A stretch of 64,000 nt of DNA from Tsuneonella suprasediminis (GCF_003605755.1 NZ_RAHJ01000003.1:62001-126000), one strand, 5' to 3'; positions 1-8,733 are shown, numbered from the stretch's first letter. Notes: a model not told the origin generated them from the letters alone. Numbers and translations are program-made.

Positions 1-35
1 GAGCCAGCGTATGGAGTCGAGCTGTCCGGCAGATA

Positions 36-1052
36 TCAGTGCAGCCACGCCTTCCATGCCCGACTGGCTATGGTGGCCTTGTTCGTCACCATCCGTGCCG
101 GGATACCGTGGGTGTCTGCAAAGTGCATGGCTCGCTCCGGGCCCAGTACCAGCAGGAGTGTGGCAAGCCCATCGGCCTGCATGCAGCCGGTGTGGAGCAC
201 CGACACCGACAGCACATCGTCTGCAACCGGAAGCCCGGTTTGTGGGTTGAGCGAGTGCGACCACGATCGCGCGTCCGCCTCTCGCCGGCGGCGATAATTG
301 CCCGATGTGGCGATTGCCCAGCCACACAGCCCGATCCGTGCTGTCGGGGCGTCGCTGTCTGGCGGGGTGTCGAGATCGACCCACCAGGGCAAGCCATCGG
401 CCTGCACCCCGATCCCGCGCAGCTCTCCGCCGATTTCCAGCAGGGCATGGCGCACACCGATCTGTTCCAGCGCGTCTATCCCGAAATCGACCGCGAACCC
501 CTTGGCGATGGCGGACAGGTCGAGTTGCAGGCCACCGGGCTGAACCAGTGTGCAATCGTTGTGCGACAGCGCGACATTGCGCCAGTTCAGCTTGCGGGTG
601 GCCTGCGCCGTTGCGGGACCGGGCATCGCCGCCGGGGCGGGTACGGCACCGAAGCCCCACAGATCGCTTGCCGCGCCCAGTGTGGGGTCGAACGCGCCAT
701 CGCTGACTTGTGCGAGGGTCAGAGCACAATCGAGCACATGCGCGAACGGGCGGGAAAGAGAAAGCGTTGTGCCGGGGGCAGCCCGGTTGAACCGGCTGAT
801 TTCGGATTCCGGTTCCCACTGGCTCATCTGCGCGATGACAGTGGCGAACCGCTGTTCCAGCGCCCGCACGATCTGCGTGTCACTGATTTCGGGCGGGGCC
901 ACTGCGGACAGGCTCCAGCTTGTGCCCATCGTGTCTCCGCAGAGCGTCAGCGTTCGCCCGTTTTGCAGCGGACGCACACGATCCGGGTTGAGATTGGGGG
1001 GAAGCAGCAGTTCCGCCACTTCCCCTCCATCGGTATCCGCAGGCGGGTGCAT
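36..1052 (-). CDS. apbE: FAD:protein FMN transferase (ApbE family)
   Basis: ApbE enzymes transfer FMN from FAD onto a Ser/Thr of target proteins. The 338-residue product shows the family signatures: SDGAFDPTLG near residue 118, LDLSAIAKG near 178, a GGE at 208-210, ATSGNY near 249 and a DGLATLL metal-binding stretch near 294. Unlike many ApbE proteins, no signal peptide or lipobox is visible at the N-terminus, so its location is unclear. Its ATG overlaps the stop of the upstream DUF4198 gene as ATGA, so it is translationally coupled and last in a DUF2271-DUF4198-apbE order behind a PepSY gene. The likely substrate is a neighbour; the DUF2271 protein is the best candidate. Family assignment is firm; the target is inference. 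Confidence 0.93.
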   Translation of the reverse strand: MHPPADTDGGEVAELLLPPNLNPDRVRPLQNGRTLTLCGDTMGTSWSLSAVAPPEISDTQIVRALEQRFATVIAQMSQWEPESEISRFNRAAPGTTLSLSRPFAHVLDCALTLAQVSDGAFDPTLGAASDLWGFGAVPAPAAMPGPATAQATRKLNWRNVALSHNDCTLVQPGGLQLDLSAIAKGFAVDFGIDALEQIGVRHALLEIGGELRGIGVQADGLPWWVDLDTPPDSDAPTARIGLCGWAIATSGNYRRRREADARSWSHSLNPQTGLPVADDVLSVSVLHTGCMQADGLATLLLVLGPERAMHFADTHGIPARMVTNKATIASRAWKAWLH

Positions 1053-1870
1053 CAGAGCGGCAGGAACTCCAGCACCCCTGTGTAAGACGCGCGGTGAGGG
1101 ATGCCGTCCGCGCCGCCTTCTTTGGTGGAGCCGGTTTCGATATAGTACATGCCCGGTGTCGCGGCGGTCAGTTCGACCTGGCCATCGGCGTCGGTCGTCA
1201 GCGTCTGAATACCTGCGTCATCGCGGTAACGTGTGCCTTCTTTGACGAATTCGACTTCCAGCCCGGCCGCGGGCGCACCATCGAGCAGGAAACGCACCGT
1301 TGCGGGTTCGGTGGCGACGAGATCGTTGGGATGTGTCACCGGAACCATCTCCAGCCCGCGACCGGTCGGCGCCAGTGCGGTATCGGTGGGCGCGCCCAGT
1401 GTCACGAATGTTTCGGTGCGCGAGCTGGCTGCGCTGATCCGCACATCGGTGGCCCCTTCGGGTACGGAGGCGCGCGCTTCGCTGACAGTCGCGGCGCGCA
1501 GGCGGTGACGTTCTCCGCCGAGCTGGTAGAAGCCCATCGCACCATCGCTGGCGAGCGCGATGCGATATGTGCCCTGCGCTTTCAACGGCACGTCGAACAC
1601 ACTGCGATAGCGGGCCGAGCCGACGATCTCGGGCTGGACTGCCGCGCCATCGGGGCCAGTGATCTGCAAACTGTCGAGCGGCATGGCCCTATGGTCAAAC
1701 ACGAACAGTTCGTTGGATGCAGCGGCATCGACGCTGACGGTTTCGGTTTCGCCCGACAGAACAGTGGCGGACGGCAACAGCCAGCGGCGATGCGCTTCCG
1801 CAGGGGTGGAGACAAGCGCGCCAAGGCCAAGTGCCAGGACGGCGGCGATCAGGCTGGATCGTTGGAACAT
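1052..1870 (-). CDS. DUF4198 periplasmic protein
   Basis: A 272-residue exported protein. The start at MFQRSS is chosen because it gives a clean signal peptide ending in PAEAHRRWLLPS; the reading frame extends further upstream but without secretion features. The HRRWLLPS start of the mature part is typical of DUF4198/NikM-like proteins, in which an N-terminal His after signal cleavage may bind metal (family knowledge). The rest looks like beta-rich Ig/carboxypeptidase-regulatory-like repeats, e.g. TDADGQVELTAATPGMYYIE near the C-terminus. It lies between the DUF2271 gene and apbE, overlapping apbE by 4 bases. It probably acts in the periplasm with the PepSY protein and the siderophore receptor; the exact role is unknown. 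Confidence 0.85.
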   Translation of the reverse strand: MFQRSSLIAAVLALGLGALVSTPAEAHRRWLLPSATVLSGETETVSVDAAASNELFVFDHRAMPLDSLQITGPDGAAVQPEIVGSARYRSVFDVPLKAQGTYRIALASDGAMGFYQLGGERHRLRAATVSEARASVPEGATDVRISAASSRTETFVTLGAPTDTALAPTGRGLEMVPVTHPNDLVATEPATVRFLLDGAPAAGLEVEFVKEGTRYRDDAGIQTLTTDADGQVELTAATPGMYYIETGSTKEGGADGIPHRASYTGVLEFLPL

Positions 1871-1908
1871 GATGATACCTCTCGAAATAGTGTCTGTTCG
1901 AAATCGTG

Positions 1909-2445
1909 TCAGGGTTTGATGGTCAGCCGGACAGTGCCGAGCTCTTTCGTGCCTTTGGCGGACGCGGTCTGGCTGCCCTTTGGCGGCCATTGGAAGGGGA
2001 CGCTCAGAACTTCGCGGCCGCCGACTTCGCGCGCGGCTTCCACGCGCAGTTTGTAAGAGCCGGGGCGCAAGTTGCCGAGCGGGCGGGAGCCTTGCTTGAA
2101 ATTGACGGTGTGGCGACCCGGCGGCTGGGTCGGGCCGCTGACACCGTTGACCGGCATTTTCAGCGTCCGGCCCGTGCGGCGCCACCAGGTCCGCAGATCG
2201 GGCAACCACTTGGTCGGATCGTCGCCGCGCAGGTCCATGTCATACCAGACATCGAGATTGGCAACCGCCTTGCCCGCTGCATCTTCAATCCAGATAGCGA
2301 TGTAGGGGTTGTGGTATTCAGCGACGCGCAGGCGTGGAATTTCGACGCTGACACTCATGGTCTGTGCGCTTGCCGGGGTGGCAATCGCGCCAGTGGCCAG
2401 GCCGGTGACGATACCTGTGCCGAGAATGGAGAAAGTTTTACGCAT
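1909..2445 (-). CDS. DUF2271 domain protein, putative flavinylated periplasmic protein
   Basis: A 178-residue protein with a signal peptide (cleavage near ASAQ at 25-28). The DUF2271-like core contains NPYIAIWIED (46-55), DVWYDMD (65-71), a KWLPDLRTWW block (79-88) and VSGPTQPPG (102-110). The latter resembles the S/T-G-A-T type acceptor motif used by ApbE, with Thr106 as the possible FMN site. This is my inference from motif shape and from the adjacent apbE. The start at MRKTFS is chosen for the signal peptide. It is followed 38 bases later by the DUF4198 gene and preceded 17 bases upstream by the PepSY gene, so the block is operon-like. Confidence 0.82.
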   Translation of the reverse strand: MRKTFSILGTGIVTGLATGAIATPASAQTMSVSVEIPRLRVAEYHNPYIAIWIEDAAGKAVANLDVWYDMDLRGDDPTKWLPDLRTWWRRTGRTLKMPVNGVSGPTQPPGRHTVNFKQGSRPLGNLRPGSYKLRVEAAREVGGREVLSVPFQWPPKGSQTASAKGTKELGTVRLTIKP

Positions 2446-2462
2446 AGTTCGGCTCCAGACGT

Positions 2463-3167
2463 TCAATGCATCAGAAAAATCAGGAGAAAGAGCGGGATGA
2501 TGACCCCCGCCCCTACGATCGGCCAGGTCGCGCGGCGCTTTTTTGCGTGAAGCTGAAGCAGCAGCAGGCCGGTCAGGCTGAAAATGACGCAGGCTACTGC
2601 GAAAATATCGATGAACCACGACCATGCGGTGCCGGTATCGCGCCCTTTGTGCAGATCGTTCAGATAAGCGATCCAGCCCCGGTCGGTGTCTTCGAACAAC
2701 ACCGCGCCAGAGCTGCGGTCGATCGCCACCCAGCCATCGCCGCCGGGGCGGGGCAGGGGGATGTACAGCTCGTCCGCGCTCCATTCGTGCGCCCGCCCCG
2801 ACGCGTCGATCCCGAATTCCCCGTCGAGCCAGCGCGACACGGCTTGCGGCACCGGGGTGTCGCGCCCGGCGCTATCGGGTACAGCGGCCAGCGTTGCACG
2901 CACATCGTTCGGCAGCGTGCCTTCCTGGCTGACCACCGCGGGCTCGCTCTCGATCGAAGCGGCGTGGTTGAGCGTGATGCCGGTGACCGCGAACAGGATC
3001 ATCCCCACCAGACAGATCGCGCTGCTCATCCAGTGCCAGGTGTGGAACTGGCGCACCCAGAAGGCGGAAAATCCGCCTCTCTTGCGTTTGCCTTTCGCTG
3101 GCGGTGCGGCCTTGCGGCTCTGTGTGATCGTTTGCGGGTTCATCTTCGGTGTATCGCGAGGTGCCAT
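2463..3167 (-). CDS. PepSY-associated transmembrane protein
   Basis: A 234-residue inner-membrane protein. A basic N-terminus precedes the first helix (about 46-66, with the FHTWHW pair of His just before it). A periplasmic loop of about 110 residues contains the PepSY-like stretch WVAIDRSSGAVLFEDTDRGW (147-165) and LNDLHKG (169-175). Two further helices follow at about 183-206 and 215-233. Conserved His residues at 42, 45, 68 and 173 suggest heme or metal binding, as proposed for PepSY_TM proteins near siderophore receptors. The start has an AGGA ribosome site 5 bases upstream. A 6-1-6 palindrome resembling a Fur box lies just upstream. It is a likely electron-transfer or ferric-reductase partner of the DUF2271/ApbE proteins (inference). 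Confidence 0.85.
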   Translation of the reverse strand: MAPRDTPKMNPQTITQSRKAAPPAKGKRKRGGFSAFWVRQFHTWHWMSSAICLVGMILFAVTGITLNHAASIESEPAVVSQEGTLPNDVRATLAAVPDSAGRDTPVPQAVSRWLDGEFGIDASGRAHEWSADELYIPLPRPGGDGWVAIDRSSGAVLFEDTDRGWIAYLNDLHKGRDTGTAWSWFIDIFAVACVIFSLTGLLLLQLHAKKRRATWPIVGAGVIIPLFLLIFLMH

Positions 3168-3195
3168 TCAATCCTGCACAGGTGGCTGGATAGAG

Positions 3196-3208
3196 ATTGA
3201 TAATCAAT
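3196..3208. promoter_or_regulatory. Candidate Fur-type operator
   Basis: ATTGAT-A-ATCAAT is a perfect 6-1-6 inverted repeat in AT-rich DNA, 29 bases upstream of the PepSY start. The architecture and the GATAAT-like core match Fur boxes; the iron-uptake context agrees. No binding data are available. Confidence 0.4.
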
Positions 3209-3278
3209 AGCAATAAGTGGCCGATGCGCCTGTGCTCGCGAAATTCCGCTCGCATTGGGGCGCATCGGCCTGTTCGCC

Positions 3279-5696
3279 TCAGAAACGTGCGTTCACGCTG
3301 ATCCAGTAACTGCGGGCTTTGTCCTTGTTATTGTAATCGTCCTGATAGCTGGGTTCCCACCCGCCATTGCCATCGCTGACGAAATCGGTCTGGTAGCTGG
3401 TGAAATCCTGATTGAGCAGGTTGTTCACACGGCCGCTGAGCGTGACATGCTCGTTGATCCGATACTGCGCGCCCAGATGCAGGACTTTGTAGCTTTTATA
3501 ATAAAGCTGTTTGCCGGTCAGGGTATCCACCCCGCGATACCGCCGCGACCGCAGTTCGCCCATCAGCTGAGCGGACAGGCCATCGGTGATTTCCCATGCC
3601 AGTGTGGCGTTCGCCATGTGCCTGGCCGAATTGGTGAGCGGCAGGCCTTCGTTCGCCCCGCTCAGCTGTTCGCTGTCGGTCAGGGTATAGTTGGCGCGCA
3701 GCAACAGACCGTCGAGCAGTTCGTATTGCCCGGCAACTTCGACGCCCCGCAGCCGTGCCTTGTCGATATTGACCGGCTGGTTCAGGCTGCCGACCCCAAG
3801 GATTTCCCAATAGGATCCCAGATTGGCGCAGGGGCGCACACCACCGGTTTCCGCACACGTCTGGGTGACCGGTGTTCTGACGATCTTGTTATTGAAATCG
3901 TTCTGGAACACCGTGACGTTGAAATTGTGGCGATTGGACGGTGCGGTCCAGTACACCGCCGCTTCCAGATTGGTGCTGGTTTCCGGCTCCAGATCGGGGT
4001 TGCCGGTCCACGGGCTGGTGCCCTGTCCGCCAAAGCCGGTGATACCGTCGTAGAGGTCGGTGGTCTTGGGCGTCTTGTACCCGGTGCTGACCCCGCCCTT
4101 CACGGTCCAGCTCGGCGAAATCGCATAGACGGCATAGAGCCGCGGGCTGACATGGCCGCCGAACGTGTCGTGATTGTCATACCGGATACCGCCGGTGATC
4201 GTCAGGCTTTCGACCGGCGACCAGTTGTCTTCCGCGAACAGCGACCACATCTTTTGCTTCTGGTAGGCCTGCAGGCCTTCGGCACTGCTTTCGAGGCCGA
4301 ACACCCCGTCTTCCAGTTCGCCATCGATATATTGGCCGCCGACCACGAAGCGGTGATTGCCCGCAAAGCCAGCGACCGGGATGTCGAGCCGGGCATCAAG
4401 CGTGTACTGGCTGCTTTCCAGCGCCCGGTGGGGGCGGGGGAGGAATGCTTCCAACTGGGCGTATTGCGCCTCGGTCAGATTGGAAAGCGATGCGCCGTTG
4501 CATCCGGCAGAGCGACCGCCGGCAACACAGGCGGCATCCCACAGCCCCTGCAAGGCAACGCGTTCGGCGACCGAGAACGGCAATGTGCGCCCCTTGTTGC
4601 TGGTCTTCACATACGCGAGTGAGACGAAGCTGCGGACTTTGCCCCATTCGCCCTGATGGGTCAGCGCCCAGTTCATGCGATCGAACTTCTGTTCTTCGGC
4701 ATAGCCGGTGCGCGGAGCGACCACGCCGCCGCGCGCCAGCCAGATCCGTTCGATGCTGTCCACTGTGCCCAGCGGATAGCTGGTCGCGCCGCTGACCGGA
4801 TCGGTGGTGGGGGTGTTATCGTATTTCTGTTTGGAAATATCGTAATCGAGCGTCACGGTCTGCGTATCGCTCGGGGTCCATTTGAGCGTGGCGCCTACGC
4901 TTTTGTTGGTGTTGTCCACTGTCTTGCCACCGGCGCCAAAGCCCAGGCTGCGAACATGCACCCCGCCGTCGGGATCGATCGCGGTATCGTATTCCGGGTT
5001 GGACGCGATGCGTTCGTAAATCGACGCGCGCACGCTGAGCCCCAGTGTGCCCGGAATGATCGGCCCGCTGGCGGCGATGTCGAATGTCATATCGTCGCCG
5101 AAGTTTTCGTCTTCCTGCAGCGAACGGCCGAAGGTTGCCGAACCTGTCCAGCGATCCATCACTTTCTTGGTGATGATGTTGATAACCCCGCCCAGAGCGT
5201 CAGCACCATACAGAGTGGAGGCCGGGCCGCGGATCACTTCGATCCGCTCGATCGTGTCCAGCGGGGGTACGTGGTTGAACTGGTTGCCCCCGAAATTATT
5301 CGGATAGATATCGCCGTGGTTGTTCTGGCGTTTCCCGTCGATCAGGATGAGCGTGTAGTCCGAACCCATGCCGCGAATACTGATCGTGCGCTGGCCGGTC
5401 TTGTCGGATGTTTCGCCTACATCGACCCCTTCCAGATCGCGCACTGCGTCGATCAGAGTGATGTACGGGCGGCGCTTGATCTCTTCGGCGGTGACCACGC
5501 TGATGCTGGCCGGGGCGTCGGTGATTTTCTGTTCGAAGCTGGATGCGGTCACGACGATGGTGTTGCTATCGCTGTAAGGTCCGGCGTCGTCAGCGTCTTC
5601 GGCGGCTGCAGGCACGGCACAAAGCGCGAACCCAAGCGCGAGAGCGCCCGCGCCCGATGACAGAGTACCGTGGAAATTTGACAGAAACTTCTTCAT
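3279..5696 (-). CDS. TonB-dependent siderophore receptor (CirA/FepA-like)
   Basis: An 805-residue outer-membrane receptor. The signal peptide ends near AAAEDADD. The plug domain runs from about residue 50, with SISVVTAEEIKRRP, the RTISIRGMGSDYTLILIDGKR stretch and IERIEVIRGPASTLYGADALGGVINIITKK, the latter being characteristic of colicin I/enterobactin-type receptors. The remainder is a 22-strand beta-barrel ending in the aromatic terminal residue F (WISVNARF). It most likely takes up a catecholate-type ferric siderophore, although a non-siderophore substrate cannot be excluded. It sits upstream of the PepSY-DUF2271-DUF4198-apbE genes on the same strand, separated by 111 bases containing a Fur-like palindrome, and is divergent from a two-component system. 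Confidence 0.9.
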   Translation of the reverse strand: MKKFLSNFHGTLSSGAGALALGFALCAVPAAAEDADDAGPYSDSNTIVVTASSFEQKITDAPASISVVTAEEIKRRPYITLIDAVRDLEGVDVGETSDKTGQRTISIRGMGSDYTLILIDGKRQNNHGDIYPNNFGGNQFNHVPPLDTIERIEVIRGPASTLYGADALGGVINIITKKVMDRWTGSATFGRSLQEDENFGDDMTFDIAASGPIIPGTLGLSVRASIYERIASNPEYDTAIDPDGGVHVRSLGFGAGGKTVDNTNKSVGATLKWTPSDTQTVTLDYDISKQKYDNTPTTDPVSGATSYPLGTVDSIERIWLARGGVVAPRTGYAEEQKFDRMNWALTHQGEWGKVRSFVSLAYVKTSNKGRTLPFSVAERVALQGLWDAACVAGGRSAGCNGASLSNLTEAQYAQLEAFLPRPHRALESSQYTLDARLDIPVAGFAGNHRFVVGGQYIDGELEDGVFGLESSAEGLQAYQKQKMWSLFAEDNWSPVESLTITGGIRYDNHDTFGGHVSPRLYAVYAISPSWTVKGGVSTGYKTPKTTDLYDGITGFGGQGTSPWTGNPDLEPETSTNLEAAVYWTAPSNRHNFNVTVFQNDFNNKIVRTPVTQTCAETGGVRPCANLGSYWEILGVGSLNQPVNIDKARLRGVEVAGQYELLDGLLLRANYTLTDSEQLSGANEGLPLTNSARHMANATLAWEITDGLSAQLMGELRSRRYRGVDTLTGKQLYYKSYKVLHLGAQYRINEHVTLSGRVNNLLNQDFTSYQTDFVSDGNGGWEPSYQDDYNNKDKARSYWISVNARF

Positions 5697-5705
5697 TTGC
5701 CCCTC

Positions 5706-5734
5706 TTGCTATTGCGAATGGCTTGCATTTGCGA
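5706..5734. promoter_or_regulatory. Direct-repeat candidate operator upstream of the receptor
   Basis: Two copies of a 12-base motif, TTGCTATTGCGA (5706-5717) and TTGCATTTGCGA (5723-5734), are spaced 17 bases apart, just upstream of the receptor start and in the region shared with the divergent response regulator. They could be a metalloregulator or response-regulator site. The assignment is speculative. Confidence 0.3.
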
Positions 5735-5875
5735 GAGGGCGTTGGCGGCTGCATGATGCGCGGTCAATCGATTCGGAAGTGCGAGAAACATTTTGTTACA
5801 GTTGGCGCAGGGGATCGGCGTGCCGAACGGACGGAAGGGCTTATTTTCGCCGCGTGGCAACGCAGGGGCGCTGGC

Positions 5876-6604
5876 GTGACACGGCCCGCGCATATCGTGG
5901 TGGTGGAGGATGATGCGCCGCTGCGCGCGTTGCTGACGCGGCTGCTGGGCGAACACGGCTACGAAGCGACGGGGGTGCGCGATGGCAGTGCGCTGTCGCA
6001 GATGATCATGCACCCCGATGACCGGCCTATCGATCTGATCCTGCTGGATATCATGTTGCCGGGGGAAGACGGGCTGACATTATGCCAGCGCATCCGCGAA
6101 ACCAGCCAGGTGCCGATCATCATGGTCAGCGCGCGCGGCCAGGAATCCGATCGCGTGGCGGGGCTGGATTGCGGTGCGGACGACTATGTGCCCAAGCCGT
6201 TCAGCCGGCTCGAATTGCTGGCGCGCATCCGCGCCGCGCTGCGGCGTGGCCGGGAAAACCGCATCCCTGCCGAAATCGCTATGCCCGAATGTTACCGTTT
6301 CGAAGGGTGGCAGTTCTTTCCGCGGCGGCGCGAGCTGATCGCGCCCAGCGGCGCACAGGTGAGTCTGACCGCGGCGGAACACGAATTGCTGCTCGCTCTG
6401 CTGCGCCATGCCCAGCGGGCGATCAGCCGCGAACGGTTGATGGAGCTGGTCCATAACCGGCTGTCGCATTCCGGCGATCGCAGCATCGATGTGCTGGTCA
6501 GCCGCTTGCGCGGCAAGCTTGGCGGAGATCGCCGCTCCCCGCCATTGATCCGCACAGTGCGCGGCGTGGGATACGTGTTTTGCGCGGAACTGGAGCTGTC
6601 CTGA
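5876..6604 (+). CDS. OmpR/PhoB-family response regulator
   Basis: A 242-residue two-domain regulator. The receiver shows the acidic pair VVEDD (residues 9-13), phospho-acceptor Asp58 in LILLDIMLPGEDG, and the KPFS lysine; the C-terminal winged helix ends with RTVRGVGYVF, typical of the OmpR class. A GTG start is chosen with a purine-rich AGGGG stretch upstream; longer in-frame starts would run into the divergent receptor gene. It is followed directly by its sensor kinase (stop and next ATG two bases apart), so the pair forms an operon. The adjacency to an iron receptor block suggests, but does not prove, control of envelope or metal genes. Confidence 0.93.
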   Translation: MTRPAHIVVVEDDAPLRALLTRLLGEHGYEATGVRDGSALSQMIMHPDDRPIDLILLDIMLPGEDGLTLCQRIRETSQVPIIMVSARGQESDRVAGLDCGADDYVPKPFSRLELLARIRAALRRGRENRIPAEIAMPECYRFEGWQFFPRRRELIAPSGAQVSLTAAEHELLLALLRHAQRAISRERLMELVHNRLSHSGDRSIDVLVSRLRGKLGGDRRSPPLIRTVRGVGYVFCAELELS

Positions 6605-6606
6605 CT

Positions 6607-8028
6607 ATGCCCCGACCCGCCATTCCGCGCCCGCTGAAAGGGATGATGGCTGGAATGATGGCCGGAATGATGGGACGCATCGCTCTCGTCCTGACGGGGG
6701 CGATCGTGCTGGAACTGCTGGGCATCGTGGCGCTTCACCAGTGGCAGGATCGCGAACTGGTGGACGTCGCCCGCACGCAGTCGATCGCCGGCCAGCTGGC
6801 CGATGCGGTACGGATCGCAGAGACAGCACCGCGCCCTCGCAGAGCTGGATCGATGCACGATCTGGCTGCAAGGGGACCGTCCCGACAGGCACTGGCGCTG
6901 AACTGGGTGCCCAACACCGTCATCACCGATCACAGCGTGGCAGATGCGCGACTGGCGGCGATGCGTGCGCGTCTGGTGCAGGCGGACGACCGGCTGCGCG
7001 ACCGGGAAATGCGGCTGAGCCTGATGCTGGGCCGCGATGGCGGACAGCACGATCTGGTCGGGCTGATCGCTTTGGACGACGGCAGTTTCCTGTCGTTCCG
7101 GGTCAACCGTTACCTCCGTGGCCCGCCTCCGCTGTGGCTGGTGTCCTTGTTGCATATATTGCTGCTGGTGGCCGTGTTCGGGTTGGCGATGGTGCTGGTG
7201 CGGTCGCTGCTCCGCCCGTTGCGCGATCTGGCGAAGGCGGCGGACGAGACGGGGCGCAATCACACCCACGCCATCGTTCCCGATGGCCCCCGCGAAGTGC
7301 GGCAACTGGCCCATGCGTTCAGTGCGATGCAGGTGCGGCTGATCGCGGCGATGGACGATAATACGCAGGCGCTGATCGCGGTATCGCACGACTTGCGGAC
7401 CCCTATCCAGCGCGCGAAGCTGCGCGCCGCCATGCTGGACGATGCCGCAGCCGGGGCCGCGATCGAACAGGAACTGGCCGCCATGGACCGCTTCATCGAT
7501 GGCGCGCTGGCCTATGTCCGCAGTGGCGCGGACGAGGAACCGCGCCTGATCGATGTCGCCGCCATGCTCGCCGCAATTGCAGACGACACCGCGGATCAGG
7601 GGGCAGACATCCGCTTTCGCGGGCCGCCCAGTCTGATCCTGCATACCCGCCCGATATTGCTAGCCCGGATGCTGCAAAACCTGATCGACAATGCCCGCCG
7701 CTATGCCAACCGGATTGAACTCCGCCTGACCGGAGAAGCCAATCGATACGCGGAGATATGCGTGGACGACGATGGTCCCGGCATCCCCGCAGAACAACGC
7801 GCCGATGCTCTGCAGCCGTTTCGCAAACTGACGCCTGCTGGCGGGGAAGGGCTTGGGGCCGATGGGGCGCTGAACCAGGGCGCCGGACTGGGCCTCGCCT
7901 TCATCCAACGCGCCCTGTCCGGCTCACCCGATGGGTTGACGCTGGAGGACAGCCCGCTGGGCGGCCTGCGTGCGCGGCTTACGTTGCACGATGCCGGATC
8001 GTCGGCTGAGCAGGGGCCGCCAGGATGA
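6607..8028 (+). CDS. Two-component sensor histidine kinase
   Basis: A 473-residue membrane kinase. TM1 lies about residues 22-42 and TM2 about 176-200, flanking a roughly 130-residue periplasmic sensor. A HAMP linker follows, then the HisKA box with phospho-His261 in VSHDLRTP. The HATPase part has an N box (NLIDNARRYA), a G1 box (DDDGPGIP) and a G2 box (GAGLGLAF). The start ATG at 6607 lies two bases after the regulator stop; an upstream in-frame ATG at 6580 would overlap it. The N-terminus carries a repeated MMAG motif encoded by a 12-base tandem repeat (6643-6672). It is the partner of the preceding OmpR-type regulator; the signal is unknown. Confidence 0.93.
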   Translation: MPRPAIPRPLKGMMAGMMAGMMGRIALVLTGAIVLELLGIVALHQWQDRELVDVARTQSIAGQLADAVRIAETAPRPRRAGSMHDLAARGPSRQALALNWVPNTVITDHSVADARLAAMRARLVQADDRLRDREMRLSLMLGRDGGQHDLVGLIALDDGSFLSFRVNRYLRGPPPLWLVSLLHILLLVAVFGLAMVLVRSLLRPLRDLAKAADETGRNHTHAIVPDGPREVRQLAHAFSAMQVRLIAAMDDNTQALIAVSHDLRTPIQRAKLRAAMLDDAAAGAAIEQELAAMDRFIDGALAYVRSGADEEPRLIDVAAMLAAIADDTADQGADIRFRGPPSLILHTRPILLARMLQNLIDNARRYANRIELRLTGEANRYAEICVDDDGPGIPAEQRADALQPFRKLTPAGGEGLGADGALNQGAGLGLAFIQRALSGSPDGLTLEDSPLGGLRARLTLHDAGSSAEQGPPG

Positions 8029-8226
8029 TGGGGGCGAAGGTGCTGGGGAAGATACAGCGCAGCGGTTTGGCGAACAGTCGCCATCCCCTATCCCCGCCCG
8101 CAATATAGCGCACCGTCGCCCCGGACATGATCCGGGGGCCCGCTTTTCTTCGGGCGCGGCGTCAGCAGAAGCTGGACCCCGGCTCAAGGCCGGGGTGACG
8201 AGAGATGATACGAAACACCCTCTCCC

Positions 8227-8306
8227 TCGTCATGGCGAGGAGGCGCAGGCGACGTGGCAATCCAGGGACCGTCCTTTGTATCCGCCACAACCGCTGCGAT
8301 GGGCGG
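8227..8306. repeat. Hairpin-ended interspersed repeat, truncated copy
   Basis: The left roughly 80 bases match the two full copies at 8413 and 8611 (starting TCGTCATGGCGAGGAG, ending at GATGGGCGG). The right arm is missing and replaced by unrelated sequence. Confidence 0.8.
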
Positions 8307-8412
8307 GGACGTCGGGTGGAAGCTTGTCACACGAAGGCACGGAGTGGGTTTGGCCCAGAGGTAAGGTCGCACTGCCGATGGTTGGCCAATACTATCGCCC
8401 GTGTCCCCACCT

Positions 8413-8535
8413 TCGTCATTGCGAGGAGCCGCAGGCGACGTGGCAATCCAGGGACCGCCCTTTGTATCCGCCACAACCGCTGCGATGGGCGGAACCCTCA
8501 GGCCATGGATTGCTTCACTGCGTTCGCAACGACGA
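8413..8535. repeat. Hairpin-ended interspersed repeat, full copy
   Basis: A 123-base unit whose ends are inverted: TCGTCATTGCGA at the left against TCGCAACGACGA at the right, and inner GGCAATCCA against TGGATTGC. It is nearly identical to 8611-8733. The shape suggests a MITE- or REP/BIME-like element. Confidence 0.85.
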
Positions 8536-8610
8536 AGGGATGATGCGGGCTCAGGAAGCTGGACCTCGGCTCACGGTGGGGTGACGAGAGATGATGAGGC
8601 CACCCCACCT

Positions 8611-8733
8611 TCGTCATTGCGAGGAGCCGCAGGCGACGTGGCAATCCAGGGACCGTCCTTTGTATCCGCCACAACCGCTGCGATGGGCGGAACCCTCAGG
8701 CCATGGATTGCTTCACTGCGTTCGCAATGACGA
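8611..8733. repeat. Hairpin-ended interspersed repeat, full copy
   Basis: A 123-base unit, 198 bases after the previous full copy, with perfect terminal inverted repeats TCGTCATTGCGA / TCGCAATGACGA. The larger duplicated unit extends into flanking GCTGGACC-CGGCTC motifs. Confidence 0.85.

Noticed and set aside
3255-4622. A 455-codon plus-strand frame antisense to the siderophore receptor
   Set aside because: The receptor frame carries the complete plug signatures; the plus-strand translation has no recognisable features.
8227-8733. Could the repeats be a CRISPR array?
   Set aside because: The units are 123 bases with long internal inverted repeats and irregular 186-198-base spacing; there are no short identical repeats with unique spacers and no cas genes.
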